A stretch of 64,000 bases of DNA from contig CAYQDB010000008.1 of NCBI GenBank assembly GCA_964416195.1, forward strand, positions 1 through 64,000. The letters are read 5' to 3'. The number at the start of each line of letters is the position of its first letter. The first letter of the stretch is position 1. A program made the position numbers and the translations under genes. The notes under the pieces are model-generated. The model searched no databases, was not told the origin of the DNA, and saw only the letters and a list, made by a program, of their open reading frames with translations. Source of the stretch: CAYQDB01 sp964416195. GTDB lineage: Bacteria > Zixibacteria > MSB-5A5 > GN15 > FEB-12. Shown here in pieces: positions 8,362 to 16,598 of the stretch.

Positions 8362-9821
8362 TTCGATTTGCCGTCGTGCTCATAATAATCACTTACCTCT
8401 GTGCTTCGGCTGAGGCTGCATGGCCAAAAGGGCAGGCGGTTACCTGGGCCGATTTCAGCTATGTAAACGACATAGCTGTTTCCTTCAGCCATGTTTACTT
8501 CGCCACTACCGAGGGGATTACCCGCTACAACAAGCTTGAGGATCGTTGGGAAGAACCGATGACCGGCGCCTCGGGGCTTGAGGATAGGAATATCCTGAAG
8601 GTCTGGGTGAATACATTTGATAACCAACTCTTTGCCGAGACGTCGGTGGGCCTGTCGGAGTATGATGAGCTCTTCGATAGATGGTTCCCGATAACCGAAC
8701 TCCCAGAGCTGGATAATGATGACCGACACATCAGGGCGCCCAAGGTCATGCATCCGCCGTTCGGGTTTGCCTACTGGGATGATGGTCGGCTTGTCGATCG
8801 GTATAACCGCGAGTACTATTTAACCGATATTGTTGATGACCGCTGCGGCATGCTGTGGATTGGCACCTGGGGTTATGGCGCGGCCCGATCTACTACTACC
8901 ACAAATTTCATCGACCTCTTGCCCTACGGTTTGCTACAGGACCGAGTCAATGCTCTGCTCATGTACGATGGCTTGCTGTGGATATCGGGGGTGGCTTTTG
9001 ACAGTCGTCGGTCAGGCATATCGGTTTTCGATCCTGAGGCCGACAGTTTTTCATATATAGAATCCGGGCTTGACGTTGATTTTCCAGCAGTCGATGTTAA
9101 CTGCCTGGAAGCGGATGACTCCACCATTTACGTAGGCACTCCCGTGGGGTTACTCTGTATAGACAGGCAGACACAGCGCATCACGCGGCGGTTTTTCAGT
9201 CGATCCGGGCTAAGCGAAGGTGATGTCATTAGTATCTGTCCTGTCGGTAGCTCTATCTTTGTTGGTACTGCCAGCGGCTTGATCGTTATTGCCGGCCCCG
9301 AGGATTCCGTTAGACTGATCCGCCCTGATCAGTTCTTGAATCGAGTTATTTATGACTTGGAAGAAGTAGATTCCTGTCTCTGGATCGCTGCTGGTTCAGG
9401 AGCCTACCGGCTGAAGTTGGTATCGGGAAAGCTGCAGCAGTTCAAGGACCCGGATTTGATCCTGTTCGGTGATGTATATGACATTGAGCAGTACGAAAAA
9501 GACCTCTGGTTTCTCTCCGACGATGGAATAATACGATTGGACACCGAAACCGGTGAGATGGAGCCATTCTGGCTGGGGGCCCACAAGATTGCACCCCGGG
9601 CGCTGGCTGTCAACGATGCTATCGTCGCCGTAGCCACGGATAAGGGAATGACAGTCATTTTCTACGAAAACCGGAACCCGATTATACGCGAATTCACGAC
9701 CAATGACGGGCTGGTCTCGAACGACGTGTACAGTCTGCTTGTAGACGGGGATTACATATGGATTGGTACCGATAGAGGGCTCACGCGTTTCCTGTGGAAC
9801 AATCCGGATCGGGTTGACTGA
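8358..9821 (+). CDS. Exported beta-propeller protein (regulator-propeller repeats)
   Basis: 487 residues with a GTG start overlapping the previous stop. The signal peptide is residues 1-18 ('VLIIITYLCASAEA'). The rest is repeats of about 40-50 residues in which 'LWIGT..G..R' and 'IYVGTPVGL', 'IFVGTASGL', 'WIGTDRGLTRF' recur, the pattern of the two-component-regulator propeller (Reg_prop) fold. Unlike hybrid sensors, no membrane helix, kinase or DNA-binding domain follows, so this is a free periplasmic or surface propeller. Related repeat architecture appears in the 871-residue protein at 55404. Function unknown; binding of a ligand or partner is the family expectation. Confidence 0.75.
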   Translation: MIRFAVVLIIITYLCASAEAAWPKGQAVTWADFSYVNDIAVSFSHVYFATTEGITRYNKLEDRWEEPMTGASGLEDRNILKVWVNTFDNQLFAETSVGLSEYDELFDRWFPITELPELDNDDRHIRAPKVMHPPFGFAYWDDGRLVDRYNREYYLTDIVDDRCGMLWIGTWGYGAARSTTTTNFIDLLPYGLLQDRVNALLMYDGLLWISGVAFDSRRSGISVFDPEADSFSYIESGLDVDFPAVDVNCLEADDSTIYVGTPVGLLCIDRQTQRITRRFFSRSGLSEGDVISICPVGSSIFVGTASGLIVIAGPEDSVRLIRPDQFLNRVIYDLEEVDSCLWIAAGSGAYRLKLVSGKLQQFKDPDLILFGDVYDIEQYEKDLWFLSDDGIIRLDTETGEMEPFWLGAHKIAPRALAVNDAIVAVATDKGMTVIFYENRNPIIREFTTNDGLVSNDVYSLLVDGDYIWIGTDRGLTRFLWNNPDRVD

Positions 9822-9933
9822 TAAATCTCTGTTTGCGCGATTTGAAGTTGATTGCCGTTTAACGATGTATTAAAATGGGCATAAATATGATGTGCTGCGT
9901 TGGGACGGCAATGCCCTCGTTTGACCCTAAGCC

Positions 9934-10851
9934 ATGGTGAAGCCCTTGGAAAACGTATGGATCAGGATTATTGCACTGCTTATGGCGTTGTTTTTGTGGT
10001 TTCATGTGGCCACCGATAAGGTTTATAAGTACCGGCTGGCCCTGCCCATATCGGATATCGCCCTGGGCGAGCGGCTGACTCTGGCCAATGAACCTCCTGA
10101 TTCTATGACGGTGGTAGTGTCTGCTACCGGCAAGCAGTTGCTTCGGCGGAAGTGGCGTGGGAGGGGAATGCGGATACTCGCTACCCAACTGTCGATCGGT
10201 CGCCACACCGTCAATCTCAGTACTGCCAATACCTTACTGGCTGGTGCCGGGAGTTTTGTCACGCTGGATGAAGTTGTCTCGCCAGTTTCTCTGTTGCTCA
10301 ATGTCGATTACATTACGGAAACCAGGGTCAAGGTGATGGCGAACATTACCGTGATTGCGGATGAAGGATTTGCGGTTAATCGGATTTCAAAACCCGACCC
10401 TCCCGAGGTGAAGCTGATTGGGGCTCGGTCACGGGTGAGGATGATTACTGCCGTGTCAACCGAATCCAAGGAGCTGACCTGTTTGCGAGATAACCTTACC
10501 ATGACCCTGCCTCTGGCGAAGCCTGTGGGATATCATCTTCTGCTTGAGCCGGATTCAGTTACGGTCAGTATTGAAGTCGTCGCCGTGAAAACAAGGGTAT
10601 TTGAAGACATCCCAATAGTCGTATACAATGCGCCGGTCAATAAAGAGGTTTCGACGGAACCTTCCGTATTGCGTATAGAGCTCACCGGCCCGCCGAATGA
10701 TATTGATTTGCTTGACAGCAATGCTCTCGTCGCTTCAGTGGATTACCGGGGTCGTGATGCCGGTGGTGTTTGCCATGTAAAGATTGACTGTCCCTCTAAC
10801 TTCAAGGTAAAGAGGTCCTCGGCAAGCACTGTCAGGATTGTCGAGGAATAA
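9934..10851 (+). CDS. YbbR-domain protein (CdaR-like)
   Basis: 305 residues. There is one N-terminal transmembrane helix ('IRIIALLMALFLWFHV', about 9-24) followed by tandem YbbR domains on the outer side, starting at 'YRLALPISDIALGERLTL' and repeating at 'TRVKVMANITV' and 'VFEDIPIVVYN'. In Firmicutes the family member CdaR controls the diadenylate cyclase CdaA and is encoded beside it. No cdaA is present in this window, so the cyclase would be elsewhere or the protein has another partner. The gene ends 2 bp before tsaD and probably shares its transcript. Confidence 0.85.
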   Translation: MVKPLENVWIRIIALLMALFLWFHVATDKVYKYRLALPISDIALGERLTLANEPPDSMTVVVSATGKQLLRRKWRGRGMRILATQLSIGRHTVNLSTANTLLAGAGSFVTLDEVVSPVSLLLNVDYITETRVKVMANITVIADEGFAVNRISKPDPPEVKLIGARSRVRMITAVSTESKELTCLRDNLTMTLPLAKPVGYHLLLEPDSVTVSIEVVAVKTRVFEDIPIVVYNAPVNKEVSTEPSVLRIELTGPPNDIDLLDSNALVASVDYRGRDAGGVCHVKIDCPSNFKVKRSSASTVRIVEE

Positions 10852-10853
10852 CT

Positions 10854-11861
10854 TTGCTGGTTCTGGGAATTGAAACCTCCTGTGATGAGACATCGGTGGC
10901 CGTTGTGCGCAACGGTCGGGAAATACTGTCCAATATAATTCTATCGCAAACAGTCCACAGCAAATTCGGTGGTGTGGTCCCCGAAGTTGCCAGCCGGGCC
11001 CATCTCAAGACGATCATTCCCGTTTACCGCCAAGCCCTTTCTCAAGGGGAAATTACTATTAATGACGTTGATCTTGTGGCTGCTACCATGGGACCGGGAC
11101 TGGTAGGGCCCTTGCTGGTTGGGCTGACCTTTGCCAAAGGACTGGCGTTTGCCAGAAATATCCCATTTGTCCCGGTGAATCACATAGAGGGACATATTGC
11201 CGCTAACCTGCTCGATCACCCTCAAATGGAGCCACACCATCTGACTCTGGTGGTGTCTGGCGGGCATACGATGTTAGTAGAGGTAAGGCAGTTCGGTGAA
11301 TACAAGCTGCTCGGTCAGACCAAGGATGACGCTGCCGGGGAGGCTTTCGACAAGGTTGCCAAACTAATGGGGCTGGGTTACCCCGGCGGCGCTGAACTTG
11401 ACAGGCTGGCCCAAAATGGCGATCCGAACTATGTGAGATTTCCCAGGGCCGTCATGAAGGAGGAGGGCTATCGATTTTCATATTCCGGTTTGAAAACAGC
11501 AGTTGCCCTGTACCTTAAAAGGCGGGACAAGAAAGAAATCGAAAGACACAAGGCTGATATCGCAGCGTCCTTTCAAGAAGCAGCTATAGCAGTACTGGTA
11601 GTGAAAACCGTCCGCGCGGCGCTCGACAGGAATATCAAAGATGTAAGTATTTCGGGAGGGGTAGCTGCGAATAGTCGTCTCAGGGAGTTACTGCGAGAAC
11701 GCCTCGGTAAGATGGGTTGCAGGCTTTTTTCTCCCTCGCCGGAGTTGTGCACCGATAATGCGGCCATGATAGCTGCTGCTGGGTACTACCGTTACCAGAA
11801 AGAAGGAGCAGGAGAGCTGGTGGCCAATGCTGTGCCCTATCTGACGCTCGCAGATATGTAA
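10854..11861 (+). CDS. tsaD: tRNA N6-adenosine threonylcarbamoyltransferase
   Basis: TsaD transfers the threonylcarbamoyl group to A37 of tRNAs that read ANN codons, acting with TsaB, TsaC and TsaE in the cytoplasm. The 335-residue product is full length. Motifs: 'GIETSCDETSVAVV', the metal-binding 'HIEGH' (His-x3-His), 'VVSGGHTMLVEV', 'DDAAGEAFDKVAKLMGLGYPGG', 'YSGLKTAV', 'SGGVAANSRLR' and the C-terminal 'CTDNAAMIA'. The start is TTG, 2 bp after the ybbR-like gene, with no clear ribosome site of its own, suggesting coupling. A 320-bp gap follows. Confidence 0.97.
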   Translation: MLVLGIETSCDETSVAVVRNGREILSNIILSQTVHSKFGGVVPEVASRAHLKTIIPVYRQALSQGEITINDVDLVAATMGPGLVGPLLVGLTFAKGLAFARNIPFVPVNHIEGHIAANLLDHPQMEPHHLTLVVSGGHTMLVEVRQFGEYKLLGQTKDDAAGEAFDKVAKLMGLGYPGGAELDRLAQNGDPNYVRFPRAVMKEEGYRFSYSGLKTAVALYLKRRDKKEIERHKADIAASFQEAAIAVLVVKTVRAALDRNIKDVSISGGVAANSRLRELLRERLGKMGCRLFSPSPELCTDNAAMIAAAGYYRYQKEGAGELVANAVPYLTLADM

Positions 11862-11983
11862 GTTCCGTTGCAGCAGCAGGTTAGAAGTAGAATTGCCTTT
11901 TTGCCACTTCGAAAAGTTGACATTGTGTTCGGAGTATAGATAAAGCCTATTGGCTGCAGAAGCAGGGTGTCCTCCGGGAACAA

Positions 11984-11999
11984 TGGCACCGCTTTTGGT
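11984..11999 (+). promoter_or_regulatory. Candidate sigma-54 promoter (-24/-12)
   Basis: TGGCAC, 5-bp spacer, TTGGT. The sigma-54 consensus is TGGCAC-N5-TTGCW: the -24 box is exact and the spacing is right, but the -12 box has G for C, a position that is usually important. The context is suggestive because a sigma-54 activator gene is encoded 570 bp downstream, after one small gene. Confidence 0.35.
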
Positions 12000-12047
12000 G
12001 GGCTATTAAGGGGGGTGACGCAAAATCTGCGCCAAGTAATTTATTAC

Positions 12048-12076
12048 TTGACAGACGGATACAGATTGATTATTGT
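12048..12076 (+). promoter_or_regulatory. Candidate sigma-70 promoter
   Basis: Exact -35 TTGACA at 12048-12053, 17-bp spacer, -10 TATTGT at 12071-12076 (4 of 6 consensus). It would start transcription about 95 bp before the small exported protein gene at 12182. Confidence 0.55.
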
Positions 12077-12181
12077 ACAAATGGCAGAATATGCGTTTTT
12101 CTCTGCGCTAGCTCAACAACAAGCGCCTATCATTCCAATTGGAGTGAATAGGATAACAGGATACCCAAGGAGGCAAAGCAA

Positions 12182-12544
12182 ATGATGCGTTCACGATTAA
12201 CCGTGGGGCTCATGTTGGTGATGTTGCTTTTTGCCTGTTTTCTCTCAATCCCTGTGCTTTCAAGCGAATTGCCATGGGATGCTGACGGTGACTCCTCCGA
12301 TGGCGTTGGCACTGACAGTGACACCACAGACAATAGCGAGAATGAGGCCGATGTGGAATATACAGCCGGTGGCTATGATATGCCTGGTTGGCTGATCGGC
12401 CTGATGTGCCGCTATTCCTATCCTTTTGTGGTCGGCTATCTGCTGAATTCACGTGTGAGCTCAGGTAACTGTCAGAATGTGGCAGAGGAAGCTGGCAGTG
12501 GTGGCCCCGGTATTGAGGACCCGTTGCGTGGTGTCATGAAGTAA
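12182..12544 (+). CDS. Small exported acidic protein, unknown
   Basis: 120 residues behind a strong ribosome site (AAGGAGG at 12168-12174, 7-bp spacing). It starts with a signal peptide (hydrophobic about 8-27, 'LMLVMLLFACFLSIPVLSS'), then an acidic Asp/Ser/Thr/Gly-rich stretch (about 31-55), then a hydrophobic patch ('MPGWLIGLMCRY', 'PFVVGYLL') that could sit on or in a membrane, and a Gly-rich tail. Two Cys in the mature part. No family recognised. It is 27 bp before a TPR-GAF-sigma-54 activator and probably in the same transcript, so it may be its target, signal or partner; that is inference. Confidence 0.7.
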   Translation: MMRSRLTVGLMLVMLLFACFLSIPVLSSELPWDADGDSSDGVGTDSDTTDNSENEADVEYTAGGYDMPGWLIGLMCRYSYPFVVGYLLNSRVSSGNCQNVAEEAGSGGPGIEDPLRGVMK

Positions 12545-12571
12545 CGTAGTCGTCTGGAAAGAACACAAATT

Positions 12572-15505
12572 ATGCCACTTTCCTCGCCACAAGTCATATT
12601 CGACGACCGCCTTTTAGCCGTGGAGGAGCTATTCCGTCAGCGTCAGTATGCCGCTGCTCTGCGGGAGCTTGCTGATCTCTCGGAAGACGAGTTCGCTCGA
12701 AGCGACCATGAGTTAGGTCTATTGCTGTCGTTGAGGGCGGAAGGGAGTTATTTCGAGGGCAATTATGCAAGAGCCTTGGAGTATGGGCACCGGGCGTCTA
12801 AACTGCTCGCTGATTTTCCTCTGAATCGTCGCTATGGTTGGATTCAGTTAGTACTGTCCAAGTCATACTCGGCAGTGGGAGATTTGAAAAACGCTGAAAT
12901 TCGTGCGCGAGATGCGCTGGCATCCTTCCGACGTGCCGGGGAACCGGTTGGGCAGGTAGATTCCCTCAATGAACTGGCGCGCATCTCCTCTATTCGATGC
13001 GATTATCGCTCAGGAGTCAGTTTCCTTGCTGATGCTGTAGCCAAGATTTCGGACAATCCCCGCAAAGTGTCCCAATTAACTGGCAACATGGGTACGCTCC
13101 GAATCTGTACTGGCCAATGGAAACAGGCCGAGTCGGAGCTGAATGAGGCTCTTAAGTACAATACTGCACATGGCCAGGAGATATCACAAGCAATCAATTT
13201 GCTGTCGCTTGGCTATCTTCGTCTAAGACGGCGCCAGTTCATTCTGTCTCGTCGTGATCTTGACAACGCTCTGGAGATCATTAGCCGTCTGGGATTGAAG
13301 AGAGAGAAGGTTCTGTATCTCAAGTTCGCCGGGGAACTGGCTCTTGAGAAGGGGGATACCCTTAAGGCCAAGACGCTTTTAAGTGATGCCTACCACAGGG
13401 GTCTCCTCATGGCCCCGGGATCGTCTCTCGTTTCGCAGTCTGGTCGGCGGTTGGCAGAGGCCGAACTGGTCCTGGATAACGTTGAAGAAGCAATGAAGTA
13501 CGGCCAGAAAGCCCTCGAGTCTTCTCTTTCCCTAGGCGAAAAAGTGGAGGTTGGACTGTCGTATCGCGTAATAGCGCGGGTTTTCGCCGCCAGGGGAGAT
13601 TTTGAAGAGGCGCGTCAAAATATCCAATCGGCGCTCCAGATTCTGAGAGAGGTTGGAGACCCGTATGACCTTGCGCGCACTCTTCTTGTGATGGCTGATA
13701 TATGTATGTCTGCCGGGTCGTGTGAAGGGGAGAAAATCAGAGCTGCTTTTGAAGAGGCGCACTATCTATTCAAGAAGCTGAAGCTGGATTATTGGGTCGC
13801 TCGGGCCGATTTCAAAGCCGGTGTTTTCGCCTGTCAGCAGGGCGACCTTGCTGGTGGTTTCAGAAAGCTGAATCGGGCTGAAAAAGCCTTCTCTTTCCTT
13901 GGGGAGAAGGCTAAGCTTCGGGCTGTCCACAAGTTCTTGCAGTCTTTATCTGAGCAGGCTGTTGCTCTATCGGTTTCCAATGAAAACGAATTCAAGCTCT
14001 TCGGTAGCCTGGTTACGCCAGCGGAGTTGTCCGACGTGGAGTCTGGTCGGATGGAGGAAATACTCGACATATTGCTTAAGAAAACAATTGGGAGCCGAAC
14101 CCTGCTATACTCGCCTGACGCGGAAGATATGCCAATCATCTCTTCATTCCCTCTAACTGCCCATCAGGCGAAACGGTTTAGTGAGAACTTTAAAGTCCTC
14201 ATCGGTCAGGAAGTGTCCAAGAGTAGGCCGACCCTGATTTTGGACTGCCGCCGTGATCCCTTTATCAATGATCTGTTCTTGGGTATACCGGAGGTGGTTG
14301 CCAGCGTTATTGTCGTCCCGCTCAGGACAGGTGATGATTCAATCAGCTACCTTTATCTTGATCGTTTGGCGGAAGATAACGGCTTGAACCCGTTCAATCA
14401 GGATGAGTTGAACTTTGCGGTTGGGTTTTCCGACCTGATGGCACTGAAGTGGGTTGAGATTCAGAAGAACCAGCTTCTTGAAGACAACCGCCGTCTTAAG
14501 AGCCAGCTTATGGAGAAAGCGGCATTCCCCAACATTATCACTCAGAATAGCGAAATGCTTGAGATGTTGGCGCAGGTGCGGCAGGTTATCAATTCTAATA
14601 TATCCGTTTCTATAGAAGGCGAAACAGGTTCGGGGAAGGATCTTCTTGCGCAGGCTATTCACTTCAACTCCAACCGGCGTGAAAAAAGATTTATTTCAGT
14701 GAACTGCGCCGCTCTGCCGGAAACTTTGCTGGAATCAGAGCTGTTTGGGTACAAACGGGGGGCTTTTACCGGTGCTGATCGCGATAAGGCCGGGCTGTTT
14801 GAAGAGGCGGATGGCGGTACTTTCTTCCTTGATGAGATTGCTGATATGCCCCTGAGCATACAGGCAAAGCTTCTTCGTGTGCTTGAGGCGCACGAAGTCG
14901 TGCGGCTCGGGGAGACTGTTCCCTTGAAGGTGGATGCGCGCATTATCTCAGCCACCAACAAGGATTTGAAAGAACAGATGGAAGCGGGGCTATTTCGCCA
15001 CGACCTGTACTATCGGCTGACAGCTTTGACTTTCCGGCTACCCCCGCTGTGCGAGCGTCGAGAAGATATTCCCTTGCTGGTTATTCACTTTCTCGAGAAA
15101 AGCGGCAAGGAGGTATCCACAGAGGTGATGAGGCTACTGGTTTCTTACGACTGGCCGGGCAACATCCGTGAGTTGGAAAACGAGGTCAAAAAGCTTGTGT
15201 TACTGGCCGGCGACCAGGAGTTGATAGAGCTCGGTATACTATCGAGCAAAGTTACGTCGGTCGGTCCTGAGGATGGTAACGGGACCCCCGCCGCCCCAGG
15301 CCAGCCTCTTGAAGCGCTTTCGTTTTCACAGTCGTATTCCTTGTATGATTACCTTGCTGGGCTTGAGAAGCGATTCATTGCCAAGGCGTTGAGAGAAAAA
15401 CGCGGTGTAAAGAAGCATGCCGCAGCCCTTTTGAATATACCCGAATCGACCCTCCGGTTGAAGATCAAACAGTACAATATTGATGTGAACAGTTCTGACG
15501 CCTGA
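12572..15505 (+). CDS. TPR-GAF-AAA+ sigma-54-dependent activator
   Basis: 977-residue enhancer-binding protein that would open promoters with sigma-54 RNA polymerase. Order of domains: TPR-like helical repeats (about 10-450, eight or more), a GAF-like sensor (about 475-640), an AAA+ domain with Walker A 'GETGSGKD', 'ELFGYKRGAFTGAD' (the GAFTGA loop that touches sigma-54 is intact), Walker B 'GGTFFLDEIADMP' and 'NIREL'. The C-terminus is a Fis-type helix-turn-helix ('HAAALLNIPESTLRLKIKQ'). There is no receiver domain, so control should come through the TPR or GAF parts (protein, peptide or small ligand) and not by phosphorylation. The TPR sensor is unusual. It lies 27 bp after a small exported protein gene. 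Confidence 0.93.
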   Translation: MPLSSPQVIFDDRLLAVEELFRQRQYAAALRELADLSEDEFARSDHELGLLLSLRAEGSYFEGNYARALEYGHRASKLLADFPLNRRYGWIQLVLSKSYSAVGDLKNAEIRARDALASFRRAGEPVGQVDSLNELARISSIRCDYRSGVSFLADAVAKISDNPRKVSQLTGNMGTLRICTGQWKQAESELNEALKYNTAHGQEISQAINLLSLGYLRLRRRQFILSRRDLDNALEIISRLGLKREKVLYLKFAGELALEKGDTLKAKTLLSDAYHRGLLMAPGSSLVSQSGRRLAEAELVLDNVEEAMKYGQKALESSLSLGEKVEVGLSYRVIARVFAARGDFEEARQNIQSALQILREVGDPYDLARTLLVMADICMSAGSCEGEKIRAAFEEAHYLFKKLKLDYWVARADFKAGVFACQQGDLAGGFRKLNRAEKAFSFLGEKAKLRAVHKFLQSLSEQAVALSVSNENEFKLFGSLVTPAELSDVESGRMEEILDILLKKTIGSRTLLYSPDAEDMPIISSFPLTAHQAKRFSENFKVLIGQEVSKSRPTLILDCRRDPFINDLFLGIPEVVASVIVVPLRTGDDSISYLYLDRLAEDNGLNPFNQDELNFAVGFSDLMALKWVEIQKNQLLEDNRRLKSQLMEKAAFPNIITQNSEMLEMLAQVRQVINSNISVSIEGETGSGKDLLAQAIHFNSNRREKRFISVNCAALPETLLESELFGYKRGAFTGADRDKAGLFEEADGGTFFLDEIADMPLSIQAKLLRVLEAHEVVRLGETVPLKVDARIISATNKDLKEQMEAGLFRHDLYYRLTALTFRLPPLCERREDIPLLVIHFLEKSGKEVSTEVMRLLVSYDWPGNIRELENEVKKLVLLAGDQELIELGILSSKVTSVGPEDGNGTPAAPGQPLEALSFSQSYSLYDYLAGLEKRFIAKALREKRGVKKHAAALLNIPESTLRLKIKQYNIDVNSSDA

Positions 15506-15577
15506 GCGCCGGAGTTCCTTTATCTGGCTTACTAAGCCGATCTTGCGCAACGTCCCGCTTTTGGTTAGATTGATCAG

Positions 15578-16402
15578 GTGGCAAAGTCTGTTTTCTATCG
15601 ACACTTCTCCGGCGATCCCTATTTCAACATGGCTTTCGATGAATGGCTGATGTGGCGGGCATCTCTTCAACCAGCTACTACATACCTAAGACTCTACACC
15701 TGGCGGGTTGGTGCTATTACCATCGGCCTCAACCAGAAGAAAGAGCTGGCGCTGGATTTATCGAAGCTATCGGATATCCCTGTGATACGGAGGGTTACTG
15801 GCGGGCGGGCTGTATACCACGACCCTTCTGAGCTTACGTATGCCATCGCGATCAACATGCGTGATCATCCAAACGCTTCTCTGGCCGGTTCGCTCGGTGA
15901 GTCTTCTGCAGCGATTGCCGAGGCGCTGACCCGTTTCCTGACCCGGCTGGGAATAAAGGCGCAGTATGTGCGGCGTTCTTCCCCAAGCGATTCAAGGCCG
16001 TTTTATTTCCACACTGCTCCCTGCTTTGATTCTGTTTCGCGATACGAAGTAGTTGCCAACTCCCGTAAGATTATCGCCTCGGCCCAAAGACGGGTCAAAG
16101 AGACCCTCCTCCAGCATGGGGCCATAAAACTTCATGGGTTGGCCCCGCACCAGGCATTGGCGGAGAAATTACCATGCAACTTCTGCGCATCTCAGGCAGA
16201 GCCGATTGCGAGAAGCCAGTTTGACCGGATGGTGTTTTTGTTCGCACGGGAAATGGGGCCGTATTTCGGGTTTGCCTTTGAAGATAGCAAACTGAGCAGG
16301 ACGGAATGTGAAAGAGTAGATTATCGAACAAAATACGTAAAGAAAAATGCTATTACGAAACGGGATATTTTTAAACACTGGGGGTCTGTTGATAGTCTAT
16401 AA
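15578..16402 (+). CDS. Lipoate/octanoate protein ligase-transferase family (LipM/LplA-like)
   Basis: 274 residues, GTG start, of the biotin/lipoate A/B ligase fold. It should attach octanoate or lipoate to lipoyl domains of 2-oxoacid dehydrogenases or GcvH. Motifs: 'YFNMAFDEWLM' at the N-terminus, 'TWRVGAITIGLNQ', 'VIRRVTGGRAVYHDPSELTYA' region (the RRxTGGGA-type lipoyl loop, here RRVTGGRA), 'APCF' with a Cys where LipM-type octanoyltransferases have their nucleophile, and 'RKIIASAQRR' with the family Lys. The Cys and the missing C-terminal adenylation extension favour a LipM-type transferase over an ATP-using ligase, but this is not certain. It stands alone after the sigma-54 activator. Confidence 0.85.
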   Translation: MAKSVFYRHFSGDPYFNMAFDEWLMWRASLQPATTYLRLYTWRVGAITIGLNQKKELALDLSKLSDIPVIRRVTGGRAVYHDPSELTYAIAINMRDHPNASLAGSLGESSAAIAEALTRFLTRLGIKAQYVRRSSPSDSRPFYFHTAPCFDSVSRYEVVANSRKIIASAQRRVKETLLQHGAIKLHGLAPHQALAEKLPCNFCASQAEPIARSQFDRMVFLFAREMGPYFGFAFEDSKLSRTECERVDYRTKYVKKNAITKRDIFKHWGSVDSL

Positions 16403-16428
16403 GTTAGACTTTGACGGCAAAAAATCGC

Positions 16429-16458
16429 TTGACTTTGCAGATGGGATGTGGCTATTTT
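16429..16458 (+). promoter_or_regulatory. Candidate promoter for the receptor cassette
   Basis: TTGACT at 16429-16434 and TATTTT at 16453-16458, 18-bp spacer. It lies 140 bp before the receptor-like gene at 16599, the first of three co-directional outer membrane genes. Confidence 0.4.
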
Positions 16459-16598
16459 GTGCAGCCTAAGTGATTGGGAAAACAAGCAAACCGTACCGAC
16501 CCGTGACATTAGGGGTTGACGGAGTAAGATTAGGAATGCTCGGTGAAAAATGAGTTCTGGGCATGAGTTTTTTTAGTGAAATTCGAGGAGGAATGCAG

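Larger units (their letters stand above)
11862..12181 (+). promoter_or_regulatory. 320-bp leader/control region before the small exported protein
   Basis: Contains three candidate promoters upstream of the gene at 12182. One is TTGACA at 11917-11922 with a weak -10 near 11939. The second is sigma-54-like: TGGCAC (11984-11989), 5 bp, TTGGT (11995-11999). The third is TTGACA (12048-12053), 17 bp, TATTGT (12071-12076). The stretch 11951-12040 is rich in short stems (for example CACC-GCTTTT-GGTG), which overlap the sigma-54-like site. A 72-codon frame through this region has no family look and no ribosome site, and is not called. Confidence 0.5.

Noticed and set aside
11945..12045. Possible cyclic-di-GMP (GEMM-I) riboswitch, from 'GGTGACGCAAAATC' at 12014
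   Set aside because: The upstream GGCAAACC strand and GAAA tetraloop of the class are absent, and no pairing like P1/P3 could be found; only one short phrase agrees.
11967..12185. 72-codon frame upstream of the small exported protein
   Set aside because: No ribosome site, no family look, and it covers the promoter sites; more likely non-coding leader.
12182..12544. Small exported protein as a bacteriocin or lasso precursor
   Set aside because: No double-Gly leader, maturation enzymes or immunity gene; it has a Sec signal peptide instead.
16563..16598. Upstream start codons for the receptor gene
   Set aside because: The ribosome site GAGGAGG lies between them and ATG 16599; only 16599 has normal spacing and gives a clean signal peptide.
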